Source: Neotabrizicola shimadae (GTDB lineage Bacteria > Pseudomonadota > Alphaproteobacteria > Rhodobacterales > Rhodobacteraceae). From it: a stretch of 64,000 nucleotides of DNA. The position numbers were made by a program, and so were the translations under genes. The stretch covers positions 496,001 to 560,000 of the forward strand of contig NZ_CP069370.1 in the NCBI RefSeq assembly GCF_019623905.1. Direction: 5' to 3'. Positions 10,669 through 20,360 of this stretch are shown here, piece after piece. The first letter of the stretch is position 1. Each line of letters begins with the position of its first letter. The notes beneath the pieces were generated by a model. That model saw nothing but the letters and a program-made list of their open reading frames with translations, was not told where the DNA came from and did not search any database.

Positions 10669-10718
10669 GGCCGGCCATCTCCGCGCCGTGTCTGCGGGTT
10701 CCGGTCGATCCAGCCTCC

Positions 10719-10801
10719 CGGCCAATCGTTAAGTCCAAGTTAATCCGCGCCCGCAACCCTCTGATTTTCCTCAATCCGCCAAAGCGTCCGAGCTCGGACA
10801 C
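10719..10801 (+). repeat. composite element copy 1 (TTAA-N7-TTAA box plus palindrome)
   Basis: TTAAGTCCAAGTTAA is at 10729-10743. It matches the TTAA-N7-TTAA form of the CtrA binding site. After a 42-nt spacer containing GCAACCC and TGATTTTCCTCA comes the palindrome GTCCGAGCTCGGAC at 10786-10799. The SDR start codon is 17 bases beyond the palindrome. Three further copies are in the window. A promoter or regulatory cassette is the likely role; this is inferred. Confidence 0.75.
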
Positions 10802-10816
10802 CCGAAAGGCCCGACC

Positions 10817-11500
10817 ATGACCCTCTCCACCTCCCGCCCCCTCCACCCCACCGCCCTCGTCACCGGCGCCAACCGCGGCATCGGCCGCGCCATCGCCGCG
10901 GGCCTCAAGGCCAGGGGCGTCCGCGTCACCCTTTCGGCCCGGAACCAGGACGAAGGCCGCGCCGCCGCCGCCGCCCTGGGCGTCGCCTTCGCCCACATCG
11001 ACCTCCTCGACCCCGACACCAGCTTTCAGGCCGTGACCGGGGCAGGGGGCTTCGACATCCTCGTCAACAACGCCGGCATCCTCGGCCATTCCTCCCTCCT
11101 CTCCCCCCGCTCCGATTTCGACGAGGCGATGGAGGTCATGGTCGCCGCCCCCCTCGACCTCATCCGCCTGAACCTGCCGCATTGGCGGGCCACCGGCTGG
11201 GGCCGGATCGTCAACCTCTCCTCCGGCTGGGGCGCCCATGCCCAGGGTCTCGGCGGCCCCGGCGCCTATGGCGTGGCCAAGGCCGCGCTCAATGCCCTGA
11301 CCCGCGCCCTGGTCCGCGACCTGCCCCCCGGCGTGAAGATCAACGCCTGCGACCCCGGCTGGGTCGCCACGCGCATGGGCGGCGACGGCGCGCCCCTCAC
11401 CCCTGACGAAGGCGCCGACACCCCGGTCTGGCTGGCCCTCCTGCCCGAGGACGGCCCGACCGGCGGCTTCTTCCGCCGCCGCCAGCCGATCCCCTGGTAA
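10817..11500 (+). CDS. SDR family oxidoreductase
   Basis: A 227-residue classical short-chain dehydrogenase/reductase. The cofactor motif TGANRGIG is at residues 16-23, NNAG at 84-87, the catalytic serine at 135/136, and YGVAK gives Y151 and K155. Cofactor and substrate class (probably NADP(H) and a carbonyl or hydroxyl compound) follow from the family; the exact substrate is unknown. It is preceded directly by copy 1 of the composite repeat and appears monocistronic. Confidence 0.92.
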   Translation: MTLSTSRPLHPTALVTGANRGIGRAIAAGLKARGVRVTLSARNQDEGRAAAAALGVAFAHIDLLDPDTSFQAVTGAGGFDILVNNAGILGHSSLLSPRSDFDEAMEVMVAAPLDLIRLNLPHWRATGWGRIVNLSSGWGAHAQGLGGPGAYGVAKAALNALTRALVRDLPPGVKINACDPGWVATRMGGDGAPLTPDEGADTPVWLALLPEDGPTGGFFRRRQPIPW

Positions 11501-11563
11501 CCCCTTGCCCTGATCGCCGCCGCCCGCTAAAGCGCCGCCTCCCCGAACGTGAAGGCCGATGCC

Positions 11564-12832
11564 ATGCCCGCGCCCCTGACCGCCCCCGCCTGCGGGATCG
11601 ACTTCGGCACCTCGAACTCCACCGTCGGCCTCGCCGACGCCACCGGCGCCCGCCTCATCGCGGTCGAGGGCACCCAGCCCACCATCCCCACCGCGGTCTT
11701 CCTGGACACCGAAACCGCCGAGGCCAGCTTCGGCCGCGCCGCCATCGCCGCCTATACCGGCGGCGAGGATGGCCGGCTGATGCGTGGCCTGAAATCCACC
11801 CTGGGCTCGCCCCTCATCCGCGAGACCACCCGCCTCGGCTCCCGCCTCATCTCGTTCCGCGAGGTCGTGGCCCGTTTCATGGGCCACCTGCGCGCCCGGC
11901 TCGATGCCGAAACCGGCACGCCCCTCACCTCTGTCGTGCTGGGCCGCCCGGTCCACTTCGTCGATGACGACGCGCAGGGCGACGCCGCCGCCCAATCCGT
12001 GCTGGAAGACATCGCCCGAGACCTCGGCTTCCGCGACATCGCCTTCCAGTTCGAACCCATCGCCGCCGCGCTGCATTACGAATCCTCGGTCACGGCCGAG
12101 GAACTGGTGCTGGTCGCCGACATCGGCGGCGGCACCTCCGACTTCTCGATCCTGCGCGTCTCGCCCACCCTCGCCCGCCACCCCGACCGCGCCGGGGACA
12201 TCCTTGCCAACCACGGCATCCGGGTGGGCGGCACCGATCTCGACCGGCTTCTGTCGCTGGCCGAGGTCATGCCCCACCTGGGCTTCGGCAGTTCGGTCCG
12301 CCAGGGCAAGAGCCTGATGCCGCGACACTACTACATCGACCTTGCCACCTGGGTGCGGATCAACATGGTCTACACAGCCCGCACCCTGACGGAACTCCGC
12401 CAGATCGCGCGCGAAGCCGATGCCCCCGACCGCATCGCCCGCCTGATCCGCGTGATCGAAACCCGCCGCGGCCATGCGCTCGCCATGCTGGTGGAAGAGG
12501 CCAAGATCGCACTGACCGAGGCCGAGGCCACGCGCCTCTCGCTTACTTCCATCTGCGGCGGCCCGAACCCGGTGATCCGCCGCGACCGGTTCGAGGAAGC
12601 CATCGCCGCGCCGCTGGACCGCATCGGCACGGCGCTGGCCACCACGCTGGCCCAGGCGGGGCTTGCGCCCGCGCAGATCGGCACCGTGTTCCTCACCGGC
12701 GGCTCCGCGCACCTGCCCGCACTGCACCGGCTTGCCGGCCAGCTCTTCCCCGGCACCCGCATCGCCACAGGCGACATGCTGGGTTCGGTCGGCACCGGCC
12801 TCGCGCTGGACGCGCGCCGCCGCTTCGGCTGA
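11564..12832 (+). CDS. Hsp70-family protein (YegD-like)
   Basis: A 422-residue actin-fold ATPase related to Hsp70, lacking the C-terminal substrate-binding domain. Phosphate-binding loops DFGTSNS (residues 13-19) and DIGGGTSDFS, and the adenosine motif LTGGSAHLPAL near the end, are intact. E. coli YegD is the closest characterised name I recognise, and its role is unclear. ATG 11564 with AAGG eight bases upstream is preferred over GTG at 11549. Its TGA and the convergent gene's stop lie two bases apart. Confidence 0.87.
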   Translation: MPAPLTAPACGIDFGTSNSTVGLADATGARLIAVEGTQPTIPTAVFLDTETAEASFGRAAIAAYTGGEDGRLMRGLKSTLGSPLIRETTRLGSRLISFREVVARFMGHLRARLDAETGTPLTSVVLGRPVHFVDDDAQGDAAAQSVLEDIARDLGFRDIAFQFEPIAAALHYESSVTAEELVLVADIGGGTSDFSILRVSPTLARHPDRAGDILANHGIRVGGTDLDRLLSLAEVMPHLGFGSSVRQGKSLMPRHYYIDLATWVRINMVYTARTLTELRQIAREADAPDRIARLIRVIETRRGHALAMLVEEAKIALTEAEATRLSLTSICGGPNPVIRRDRFEEAIAAPLDRIGTALATTLAQAGLAPAQIGTVFLTGGSAHLPALHRLAGQLFPGTRIATGDMLGSVGTGLALDARRRFG

Positions 12833-12834
12833 GC

Positions 12835-13287
12835 TCAGTCCCTGTCGCACAGGCTCCCCGGCATCAGCCGGACCACCACCGCCTTCAGTACCGGCGGCAG
12901 GTCCAGCCCCGGCGCGACCATGCGCCCGGCCAGGATGCCTCCGTCAAGCCGGGTGATCCAGTTCACCGTCACGAAGGGCGGCGCCGGCTGCGCCGGATCG
13001 GTCGGAAGGACCGAGGGCAGGTCCCCCGCCACAAAGGCCGCCAGCGCCGACATCATCACCGCCTGCTCAACGGCGGTCGGGGTCCAGATCACGACCCGCT
13101 CGCCCGCTCCGGGCCCTCGGCCCTGAACCACCCGCATCCGCCCGGCATCCAGATGCACCGCGCAGCGCAGCACCGCCTCCGGGTCGGAGGAAGGCCACAG
13201 GGTCAGCGACAGCGAATGGGCCAGCGCCGGGGCAGGGGCCACCAGCGCCACAACCAACCAGCCTGCCGCGCCAAGCCGTCGCCCCAT
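12835..13287 (-). CDS. hypothetical exported protein
   Basis: A 150-residue protein of unknown function. The N-terminus is a clear signal peptide: a short basic region, a hydrophobic core and an ALA-H cleavage site near residue 25. The mature part has a CAVHLD segment and a C-terminal cysteine. I do not recognise the family. The start at 13287 is chosen because GGGAGG lies five bases upstream; a GTG at 13314 would give a longer, less convincing N-terminus. Confidence 0.7.
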   Translation of the reverse strand: MGRRLGAAGWLVVALVAPAPALAHSLSLTLWPSSDPEAVLRCAVHLDAGRMRVVQGRGPGAGERVVIWTPTAVEQAVMMSALAAFVAGDLPSVLPTDPAQPAPPFVTVNWITRLDGGILAGRMVAPGLDLPPVLKAVVVRLMPGSLCDRD

Positions 13288-13384
13288 GGCCGCCTCCCGC
13301 CGCCATGGTCGCACGAATCCTCCGGCGAAAGAACGCCCCCGGTGTCATCTTTGCCCGAATGATCAAGGCGCGACGCCGGCCGGC

Positions 13385-14461
13385 TCAGCCCACGCGGAAC
13401 TGCTTGGCCAGCTTCAGCCCCTGGCCCTGATAGTTCGACGCGATCCCCGCGCCATACAGCCGCTCGGGCCGGGCGCTCATGCGCTCATAGACCAGCCGGC
13501 CCACCACCTGCCCATGCTCCAGCACGAAGGGCGCCTCGTGGCACCGCACCTCCAGCACGCCGCGGCTGCCCTTGCCGCCGGCGCTGGCATGGCCGAAGCC
13601 GGGGTCGAAGAAGCCCGCGTAATGCACCCGGAACTCGCCCACCATCGCCAGGTAGGGCGCCATCTCGGCGGCATAATCCGGAGGGATCGTCACCGCCTCG
13701 CGGCTGACGAGGATATAGAACGCGCCGGGGTCCAGGATGATCCGCCCCTCGGTCGTGCGCACCTCTTCCCAGAACTCGCGCGCCGGATAGGCACCGATCC
13801 GGTCCAGATCCACCACCCCGGCATGGGGCTTGGCGCGATAGCCCACCAGGTCCCACTCGGCGGGCTTCAGGTCGACCGAGAAGCCAAGCCCCCCGTCGAT
13901 CACCGCCTCGCCGTCCACCAGCGGCTCGGCCTCATGCAGCGCCGCGAGCTCGGCATCGGTCAGCGCCGCCGCGCCGTCGCGCAGCCGCAGCTGGTTCAGC
14001 CGCATCCCCGGCCGCACCAGCACCGAAAAGCTGCGCGGGCAGACCTCGGCCCACAGCGGCCCGTGATAGCCTTCGGGCACCCGGTCGAATTCGGTCCCGC
14101 CATCGGTGATGGTCCGCGTCAGCAGGTCCAGCCGCCCGGTCGAGCTTTTGGCATTGGCCACCGCCGTCAGCCCGGCGGGCAGCGCCAGCCGCTCGGCCAG
14201 GGGGATGACATAGACGCAGCCCTTTTCCAGCACCGCGCCGCCCGTCAGGTCCATCCGGTGCATCTCGAACTCGGCGATGCGGTCCGCAACCTTCCGCCCC
14301 TGTCCCGCCAGGAACGAGGCCCGCACGCGATAGGCCACCGTCCCAAGCCGAAGGTCCAGGCTGGCAGGTTGCACCTGCTCTGGCGTGATGGCCGGCTCGG
14401 CGGCGATGGCGCCCACGGCGATCAACTGGCGAAGGCGCAGGTCGGGCAGCACTCCGGTCAC
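13385..14461 (-). CDS. dcd: 2'-deoxycytidine 5'-triphosphate deaminase, double-length
   Basis: A 358-residue dCTP deaminase of the long form known in alphaproteobacteria, in which two dUTPase-like domains are joined. The N-terminal domain has AKSSTGRLDLLTRTITDGG and the following EFDRVPEGYHGPLW block with the catalytic glutamate; the C-terminal domain has AGFFDPGFGH. It converts dCTP to dUTP for thymidylate synthesis. The GTG start at 14461 follows AAAGGGG. Confidence 0.92.
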   Translation of the reverse strand: MTGVLPDLRLRQLIAVGAIAAEPAITPEQVQPASLDLRLGTVAYRVRASFLAGQGRKVADRIAEFEMHRMDLTGGAVLEKGCVYVIPLAERLALPAGLTAVANAKSSTGRLDLLTRTITDGGTEFDRVPEGYHGPLWAEVCPRSFSVLVRPGMRLNQLRLRDGAAALTDAELAALHEAEPLVDGEAVIDGGLGFSVDLKPAEWDLVGYRAKPHAGVVDLDRIGAYPAREFWEEVRTTEGRIILDPGAFYILVSREAVTIPPDYAAEMAPYLAMVGEFRVHYAGFFDPGFGHASAGGKGSRGVLEVRCHEAPFVLEHGQVVGRLVYERMSARPERLYGAGIASNYQGQGLKLAKQFRVG

Positions 14462-14525
14462 GCGAGGCCCCTTTCGGAAACGGAACCGCCCGCGCTGCCA
14501 CAGGGCAGGCGGGCGGTTCGGTAAA

Positions 14526-14603
14526 TGGTCGGGCCGGCGAGATTCGAACTCGCGGCCTCCCGCCCCCCAGACGGACGCGCTAACCAGACTGCGCTACGGC
14601 CCG
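14526..14603 (-). tRNA. tRNA-Pro (anticodon GGG)
   Basis: On the minus strand a complete cloverleaf can be folded: acceptor stem CGGGCCG/CGGCCCG, D-arm GCGC...GCGC, anticodon loop CTGGGGG giving anticodon GGG, T-arm GCGAG-TTCGAAT-CTCGC, discriminator A and encoded CCA (14528-14526). The anticodon stem contains two G-T wobble pairs. It reads proline codon CCC (and CCU), suitable for this GC-rich genome. Confidence 0.95.
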
Positions 14604-14665
14604 ATGCGCGGGATACATAGCGAGTTTCGAAGCAGGGGCAAGCGGGAAAGCGCATGGGCAAGGGC

Positions 14666-16108
14666 TCAGCGCGCCCGCACCCGCGCCGCCGCGGCCATGC
14701 CCTCGCGCAGCGCCAGCAGCCGGTCGCGCAGGGCCGCAAACTCTGCCGCCCGCTCGGCCAAGGCCTCCGGGTCCGCCGCCCGCAGCCGCCCCAGCACCGG
14801 CAGGACCGAGGCCAGGTCAACATCCAGCAGGTCGTCGGTCTCTTCGACCAGAAGGTCCGCCCCACGGGGTTTCGGCGCCACCGCAGGCGGCGCGGCGATG
14901 CCTGCCGCCGACCACAGGTCGCCCTGCCGCGCAAGCGGCGCGGGCGCCGGCTCCTCGATCTCGGCGGCCTCGACCTCCGTGACCTCGACCTCTGCGACCA
15001 ATTCTTCGCGAACTTCGGCTTCCGGTTCGGCTGCGGGCTCGGGCGCCGGTTCCGCAACCTGCCTCCCGGCCCAGGCTTCCTCCAGCCCCGCGTCCAGGAA
15101 CAGGTTTTCGTCGGCCAGTTCCGCGGCCTCTTCCTGCCCGATCTCGTCCTGCCCGGTCAGAACCTCGGCCAGGATCGCCTCGATCTCGTCCGGCCTCACC
15201 CCGTCCAGCGCGGCAAGATCAGCCATCTCTTCGGCAGAGGGAAGTTCCTCGACCGGTTCGCGGCCCACCTCGGCGGCGGCTTCTTCCTCCGGCTCCCAAT
15301 CCGCCTCGGGGCCGGCGAAGAAACCCTCGTCCCCGGCACTCTCCTCGTCCCCGGCACTCTCCTCGTCGCCGGCACTCTCCGCGACAGGTTCAGGATGCAG
15401 GCGGTGCAACTCGGCGGTCTCGGCCTCGCGCCAATCCGGCTCGGCCTCGGTGTCCAGGAAGGGCGCCTCCTCGACCTCCGCCTCCCCGACCTCCACCTCA
15501 TCGACGGCCGGCACCTCCCCGATCCCGGCCTCCGGGGTCGCGTCGTCCCCCCGCATCGGGCCAATGCCGGCAGCCAGTGGCACAACGTCTTCGCCCTGCA
15601 CCTCCAGCGCCGTCACCGCAATCGGCGGCAGCACGGGCCGGGGCGGTTCCACCTCTGGCGCGACGTCGGGCTCCTCGCCCTCACGCAGGTTGGGGTCGGT
15701 GACAGACAGCCCGTCCTCATCCGTCCGCGCGCGCGCCTGGAACGACAGAATCTCGGCGCTCGGCGGTTCGGGCCCCACGCCGGGGATGCCCTCCAAGAGC
15801 CGCTCGTCCACCGCAAAGACCTCTTCCAGCGCCGCGCCGTCGCTGCCAAAGGCCGCGACCTGCCGCACCCCCTGTTCGCGCAGCATCTTCTGCACGCCGC
15901 GGATGGTCATGCCCTCGTCATGCAGCAGGCGCCGGATCCCGGCCAGAAGCGCCACGTCCGACGGGCGGTAATACCGTCGCCCGCCGGCGCGCTTCACCGG
16001 CTTGATCTGGGGAAACCGGCTCTCCCAGAACCGCAGCACATGGGCCGGCGTTTCAAGGTAATCGGCGACTTCGCTGATGGTGCGGAAGGCGTCCGGCGAC
16101 TTTTCCAT
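14666..16108 (-). CDS. MerR-family regulator with long acidic extension
   Basis: A 480-residue protein. Residues about 9-75 form a MerR-type winged helix ([24 protein letters not shown]...[19 protein letters not shown]). The following 300 residues are strongly acidic, rich in Glu, Ala and Pro, and include a short tandem repeat of ESAGDE. The C-terminus is a short predicted helical region ([29 protein letters not shown]). The position next to ihfA is common in Rhodobacterales; target genes are unknown. The length is far above ordinary MerR proteins. Confidence 0.88.
   Translation of the reverse strand: MEKSPDAFRTISEVADYLETPAHVLRFWESRFPQIKPVKRAGGRRYYRPSDVALLAGIRRLLHDEGMTIRGVQKMLREQGVRQVAAFGSDGAALEEVFAVDERLLEGIPGVGPEPPSAEILSFQARARTDEDGLSVTDPNLREGEEPDVAPEVEPPRPVLPPIAVTALEVQGEDVVPLAAGIGPMRGDDATPEAGIGEVPAVDEVEVGEAEVEEAPFLDTEAEPDWREAETAELHRLHPEPVAESAGDEESAGDEESAGDEGFFAGPEADWEPEEEAAAEVGREPVEELPSAEEMADLAALDGVRPDEIEAILAEVLTGQDEIGQEEAAELADENLFLDAGLEEAWAGRQVAEPAPEPAAEPEAEVREELVAEVEVTEVEAAEIEEPAPAPLARQGDLWSAAGIAAPPAVAPKPRGADLLVEETDDLLDVDLASVLPVLGRLRAADPEALAERAAEFAALRDRLLALREGMAAAARVRAR
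15327..15380 (-). repeat. 18-bp tandem repeat (three units) in the merR gene
   Basis: Three 18-bp units at 15327-15344, 15345-15362 and 15363-15380 differ by a single base (C/G in the third). They encode the hexapeptide ESAGDE in the acidic region, so unit number can change without a frameshift. Confidence 0.9.
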
Positions 16109-16121
16109 GCGGTGTCAGATC

Positions 16122-16424
16122 CTACCGCTTGGTCCCGGCCGCCACGCGGTCCTTCATCAGATGCGAGGGTCGGAAGGTCAGCACGCGCCGGGGCGAGATC
16201 GGAACCTCTTCCCCGGTCTTGGGGTTGCGGCCCACGCGCGCCGTCTTGTCGCGCACCGAGAAGGTGCCGAAGGACGAAATCTTCACCGTCTCGCCGCTCG
16301 CCAAGGCGTCCGAGACATGGCTCAGCACGCTTTCCACAAGCTGGGCCGATTCGTTGCGGCTGAGCCCGACCTCGCGGAACACCGCTTCGCTCAGGTCCAT
16401 CCGCGTCAGAGTCTTTTCGCTCAT
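16122..16424 (-). CDS. ihfA: integration host factor subunit alpha
   Basis: A 100-residue HU/IHF-fold DNA-bending protein. The N-terminal helices ([21 protein letters not shown]) and the beta arm around [14 protein letters not shown] are those of IHF alpha, which works as a heterodimer with IhfB in replication, recombination and promoter architecture. It lies 163 bp downstream of fabH and 13 bp before merR on the same strand. Confidence 0.95.
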   Translation of the reverse strand: MSEKTLTRMDLSEAVFREVGLSRNESAQLVESVLSHVSDALASGETVKISSFGTFSVRDKTARVGRNPKTGEEVPISPRRVLTFRPSHLMKDRVAAGTKR

Positions 16425-16587
16425 GCCGTCCCCCCGATGTTCCGGCCCTGATTGGCTCAGGCCGCTCGTTTCAGGCCTTCGCCTTTCGGGCGAGATTGGG
16501 CGCTTGGCATTTGCGAGTCAATATCAACCACTTGGCGGGCGATATTTCGCCGGATTCGGCGACGCCCGACGGGTCATTCCGCCCGGC

Positions 16588-17559
16588 CTACCAGCGCAGG
16601 ACGACCGATCCCCAGGCCAGCCCGCCGCCGATGGCTTCCGTCACCAGCAGATCGCCTTCCTTGATCTGCCCGCGCGCTCGGCCCACCGAAAGCGCCAGCG
16701 GAATCGAGGCGGCCGAGGTGTTGCCGTGGTCCTGCACCGTCACCACCACCCGCTCCATCGGAACCTGCATCCGCCGGGCCGTGGCCTCAATGATGCGGAT
16801 ATTCGCCTGGTGCGGCACGATCCAGTCCACGTCCTCGCCCGACAGGCCCACCTTGTCCAGCGCGGCATGGGCGGTGGCGGCCAGTTTTTCCACCGCGTGG
16901 CGGAACACTTCCTTGCCCTGCATCCGCAGGTGGCCGACCGTGCCCTTCGACACGCCGCCATCGACATAAAGGATGTCGCGCTGCCGCCCGTCCGAATTCA
17001 GGTCAGCCGACAGGATGCCGCGGTCATCGGTCGTGCCCATGCCCTCCGCCGCCTCCAGCACTAGCGCCCCCGCGCCATCGCCGAACAACACGCAGGTGGA
17101 CCGGTCGGTCCAGTCCATCAGCCGCGAGAATGTCTCGGCCCCGATCACCAGCGCCCGCTTCGCCTGGCCCGACAGAATCAGCGCATTCGCCGTGGACAGC
17201 GCAAAGACGAACCCGGCGCACACGGCCTGCACGTCGAAGGCAAAGCCCCGCGTCATGCCAAGGCCCGCCTGCACCATCGTGGCGGCCGAAGGAAAGGTCA
17301 GGTCCGCGGTCGAGGTCGCCAATACGATGACGTCGATGTCATCGGGCTCAAGCCCCGCATCGGCCAGCGCGGCCTGCGCGGCCCGGATCGCCAGATCCGA
17401 TGTCGTCTGCCCCTCAGCGGCAAAGTGGCGCCGCTCGATGCCCGAGCGCGTGCGGATCCACTCGTCCGAGGTTTCCACGATCTGCTCGAATTCGGCATTC
17501 GGCACGATGCGCTCGGGCAGATAGTGCCCGACGCCCCTTACAACGGCGCGTGTCGTCAT
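16588..17559 (-). CDS. fabH: beta-ketoacyl-ACP synthase III FabH
   Basis: A 323-residue condensing enzyme that starts fatty acid synthesis from acetyl-CoA and malonyl-ACP. The catalytic triad is complete: C114 (in AVCAGF), H250 (PHQAN) and N280 (HGNTSAAS). The start codon overlaps the plsX stop by four bases (ATGA), so the two lipid genes are translationally coupled. Confidence 0.97.
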   Translation of the reverse strand: MTTRAVVRGVGHYLPERIVPNAEFEQIVETSDEWIRTRSGIERRHFAAEGQTTSDLAIRAAQAALADAGLEPDDIDVIVLATSTADLTFPSAATMVQAGLGMTRGFAFDVQAVCAGFVFALSTANALILSGQAKRALVIGAETFSRLMDWTDRSTCVLFGDGAGALVLEAAEGMGTTDDRGILSADLNSDGRQRDILYVDGGVSKGTVGHLRMQGKEVFRHAVEKLAATAHAALDKVGLSGEDVDWIVPHQANIRIIEATARRMQVPMERVVVTVQDHGNTSAASIPLALSVGRARGQIKEGDLLVTEAIGGGLAWGSVVLRW

Positions 17560-18692
17560 TGCCCCGATCCGACCCCCAACCCACTTGCGGACCCATTGTC
17601 AGGGCTCCCCTCCGCGCCGGCATCCTGCCCCGCGCGCATGGTGGATGCAACCCGCGCCGCCAGCCGCTCGCGGAAGCCCGACCGCGCCAGCTGGCAGGCC
17701 AGCCCGATCGCCGCCGCCACACCTGTCGCATCCGAGGCGCCGTGCGACTTCACCACCGTGCCGTTCAGCCCCAGGAACACCCCGCCGTTCACCCGCCGCG
17801 GGTCGATCCGCACCTGCAACCGTTTCAGCGACGTCAGCGCCAGCAGCGCGGCGATCTTCGACAGGAAGGTCGCCGCGAAGGCTTCTCGCAGGAAATCCGA
17901 AATCAGCTTGGCCGTGCCCTCGCCGGTCTTCAGCGCGATGTTGCCGGTGAAGCCGTCGGTCACGATCACATCGACACGCGACCCCGGAATGTCGCCGCCC
18001 TCGACGAATCCCACAAAGTCGAAGGCCCCCGCCTCGGCCGCCGCCGCGATGCGGTCATGCGCCAGCTTCATCTCGGCCCGGCCCTTGTGCTCTTCGGTGC
18101 CCACGTTCAGCAGGCCCACGCGCGGCCGTGCCAGCCCCAGCCCGATGCGCGCATAGGATGCCCCCATCGAGGCGTATTGCAGCAGGTCCTCGGCATCCGC
18201 CTTGATGTCGGCACCCACGTCCAGCATCACGTTGAACCCGCCGGGATTGCGCGAGGGCCACAGGCAGGCGATGGCGGGGCGGTTGATTCCCGGCAGGCGG
18301 CGCAGGCGGATCAGGCTCACCGCCATCAGGGCGCCGGTATTGCCGCAGCTCACGGCAACGCTGGCCTCGCCCTGCTTCACCGCGTCGATGGTAGCCCACA
18401 TCGAGGTGGCCTGACCATGCCGCATCACCTGGCTCGGCTTGTCGGTCATCGCCACGACCTGGGCCGCATGGCGCAGTGTGACGCGCCCAGACAGTCCGGC
18501 CTGCCGCGCCACCAGCGGCGTCAGCACCGCCACGTCGCCGTGCAGCAGGAAGTCGGCGTCAGGATTGTCGCGCGCAGATGCAACAAGACCGGCAACCACC
18601 GCTGCCGGCCCGCGATCTCCGCCCATGGCATCGACCGATACAACGATTCGCGCTGACTCTGCGGCCGCCGTCTGAACGCTGTCCTGCGTCAT
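17556..18692 (-). CDS. plsX: phosphate acyltransferase PlsX
   Basis: A 378-residue enzyme that makes acyl-phosphate from acyl-ACP for phospholipid synthesis. The N-terminal [12 protein letters not shown] motif and [10 protein letters not shown] block are characteristic. The last 25 or so residues are a Gly/Ser-rich tail of low conservation. It sits between rpmF and fabH, the standard order in proteobacteria. Confidence 0.96.
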   Translation of the reverse strand: MTQDSVQTAAAESARIVVSVDAMGGDRGPAAVVAGLVASARDNPDADFLLHGDVAVLTPLVARQAGLSGRVTLRHAAQVVAMTDKPSQVMRHGQATSMWATIDAVKQGEASVAVSCGNTGALMAVSLIRLRRLPGINRPAIACLWPSRNPGGFNVMLDVGADIKADAEDLLQYASMGASYARIGLGLARPRVGLLNVGTEEHKGRAEMKLAHDRIAAAAEAGAFDFVGFVEGGDIPGSRVDVIVTDGFTGNIALKTGEGTAKLISDFLREAFAATFLSKIAALLALTSLKRLQVRIDPRRVNGGVFLGLNGTVVKSHGASDATGVAAAIGLACQLARSGFRERLAARVASTMRAGQDAGAEGSPDNGSASGLGVGSGQ

Positions 18693-18718
18693 GATGCGCC
18701 GCGGTCAGGCGAGGCGGC

Positions 18719-18922
18719 TTACGCCGCGTCCTCGTCCAGATCGACCGCAGCCGTCGCCACGACTTCGCGGGCGTCATAGTGGCCGCAGGCGCCGCACACG
18801 TGGTGCGGGCGCTTCAGCTCGCCGCAGTTCGGGCATTCGGCCGGGTTGCCAGCCACCAGCGCGTCATGGGCGCGGCGCATGTTCCGGCGGGACCGGGTAA
18901 CTCGGTTCTGGGGGACAGCCAT
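18719..18922 (-). CDS. rpmF: 50S ribosomal protein L32
   Basis: A 67-residue ribosomal protein starting [21 protein letters not shown] zinc-ribbon with C30, C33, C43 and C46 is intact, so this is the zinc-binding form. It is the upstream gene of the plsX-fabH-ihfA-merR series. Confidence 0.97.
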   Translation of the reverse strand: MAVPQNRVTRSRRNMRRAHDALVAGNPAECPNCGELKRPHHVCGACGHYDAREVVATAAVDLDEDAA

Positions 18923-19035
18923 GTCTCAACCTCGTGTTCGGGGACTGGCCCCTGATTTCCCTGGATCGGCAAGCATGTCGGGCGCCAACGATAAAGACGC
19001 CCCGAACGGCCCGCCGGACCCGTGACAGGGCGCGA

Positions 19036-19063
19036 TACATACTCGGATTCGCCGCGCGCGCAA
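19036..19063 (-). promoter_or_regulatory. candidate promoter for rpmF operon
   Basis: Reading on the minus strand, TTGCGC (19063-19058) and TATGTA (19041-19036) are separated by 16 bases, upstream of rpmF. The match to the housekeeping consensus is moderate. Confidence 0.35.
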
Positions 19064-19104
19064 GTCCCTTTCTGCCCGCAATCGCCTGTCTGCCGCGGCG
19101 TTTC

Positions 19105-19659
19105 TCAGCCCTCTCCCTCGGGCTTGGCCAGCTTGTCTTTCAGCGCCGCCAGCCCCGAGAAGGGGCGCAGATCCTCGTCGCGCAGGGGGGCCGCGCCGGG
19201 CGGGCCGAACACCGCCTCGCCCAGATCCACGCCCTCGGCCCGCGGATAAAGGGGCAGCGCCAGCGCCAGCGCCTCCATCGCCACCACGCCCAGGTCGATC
19301 ATGTCGGGCAGGGGCTCGGCCGTATCGTCCTCGGGCATCTCCACCTCGTCGCCCTCGGGCTCGGCCCAGTCGTCCAGATAGCGCCGCGCCACCGTCTCCT
19401 CCACATGGGCCGGCACCGGCGCCAGCGTCACCGAACAGGGTTGCACCGCATCGGCCACAAGCCGCGCCTCAAGCTCCAGATCCTTGCGACCCACCGGCCG
19501 CAACTCGCCCGCAAACCGCAGCGCCGGCAGGTCCAGAAGGCCAAGCGCTTTCGCCACCGCCGCACGCTCCTCGGCCCCCGGCGCAAGGTCAAAGGCAAAG
19601 GCGCGCTTGCCCGGCAGGCTGCCGGTTCGGACGGGATGGCTGAAAGGCTGCGCGTTCAT
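19105..19659 (-). CDS. YceD/DUF177 family protein
   Basis: A 184-residue soluble acidic protein of the DUF177 (YceD) family, which is linked to 23S rRNA accumulation in other bacteria and almost always lies next to rpmF, as here. A conserved cysteine occurs in VQPCSVTLAPV and the C-terminus has the FSGLAALKDKL block. The start at 19659 is preceded by GAGGAAG. A longer reading frame extends upstream but overlaps the bamE promoter region and is not credible. Confidence 0.88.
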   Translation of the reverse strand: MNAQPFSHPVRTGSLPGKRAFAFDLAPGAEERAAVAKALGLLDLPALRFAGELRPVGRKDLELEARLVADAVQPCSVTLAPVPAHVEETVARRYLDDWAEPEGDEVEMPEDDTAEPLPDMIDLGVVAMEALALALPLYPRAEGVDLGEAVFGPPGAAPLRDEDLRPFSGLAALKDKLAKPEGEG

Positions 19660-19867
19660 GGTCTTCCTCGCTCGTTCCGCGCGGTTCCCGTGCCGGGAAC
19701 CGCCGTCCTGGGGCGGCCACCCTTGATCCGGGCCGCGACCTTCTGTTAAGGCCAAGGGCAACGGGCCGCTGGCCCGCCCGCCACTGCCCGTCGCATACGG
19801 TGCCCGCCAAAGCCTGACAAGGCCCGGCGGTCCCAGGGCCGGCCGGGACTGGCAATGGGAGTGGACG

Positions 19868-20317
19868 TTGAGGATCAAGGCAAGGGCAGTTCGGGCCGCG
19901 GCGGTCGGTCTCTTCCTTGCCACGGCGGCATGTGCGCCGGTCTACAACAACCACGGCTATGTGCCGACAGATCAGGAACTTGCCCAGATCCAGATCGGCA
20001 CCGAACGCGACAAGGTGCAGGAAATCCTGGGCCGTCCCTCCGCCGAAGGCATGTTGAACGCCGATGCCTGGTACTATGTGCAGGGCCGCTGGAAGCTCAC
20101 GGGAATCAACGCCCCGCGTGAGATCGACCGCGAAGTCGTGGCCATCTCCTTCGATCCCGGCGGCCGCGTCACCAACATCGAACGCTTCGGGGTCGAGAAT
20201 GGCCGCGTCGTCGTCCTGTCGCGCCGTGTCACGACGACGAACATCCAGGGCAGCTCGGCCGTGAAGCAGATTTTCGGCAACATCGGCCGCCTCGACGCCG
20301 CCGATCTGCTGCAGTGA
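19868..20317 (+). CDS. bamE: outer membrane assembly lipoprotein BamE (SmpA/OmlA)
   Basis: A 149-residue lipoprotein with a lipobox ending ATAAC near residue 22, followed by the SmpA/OmlA fold (TDQELAQIQIGTERDKVQEILGRPS, then WYYVQGRW). It should act in the periplasm in the BAM complex that inserts beta-barrel proteins. The start is a TTG at 19868 with GGGAG six bases upstream; no in-frame ATG is suitable. It is divergent from yceD, as in other Rhodobacterales. Confidence 0.9.
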   Translation: MRIKARAVRAAAVGLFLATAACAPVYNNHGYVPTDQELAQIQIGTERDKVQEILGRPSAEGMLNADAWYYVQGRWKLTGINAPREIDREVVAISFDPGGRVTNIERFGVENGRVVVLSRRVTTTNIQGSSAVKQIFGNIGRLDAADLLQ

Positions 20318-20328
20318 TCCAGGCCCCA

Positions 20329-20346
20329 GGCCGGGATGCCCCGGCC
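20329..20346. terminator. hairpin between bamE and msrB
   Basis: GGCCGGG (20329-20335) and CCCGGCC (20340-20346) form a perfect 7-bp stem with an ATGC loop between two converging genes. No T-run follows, so it may work with Rho or only protect the 3' end. Confidence 0.5.
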
Positions 20347-20360
20347 CGAAGGCCCGCCGG

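Noticed and set aside
15327-15380. short regular repeat as a possible CRISPR
   Set aside because: Units are directly adjacent without spacers and lie in frame within a coding sequence.
19741-19760. TTAAGGCCAAG near bamE as a fifth composite element
   Set aside because: Only one half-site matches; there is no second TTAA and no palindrome at the expected distance.
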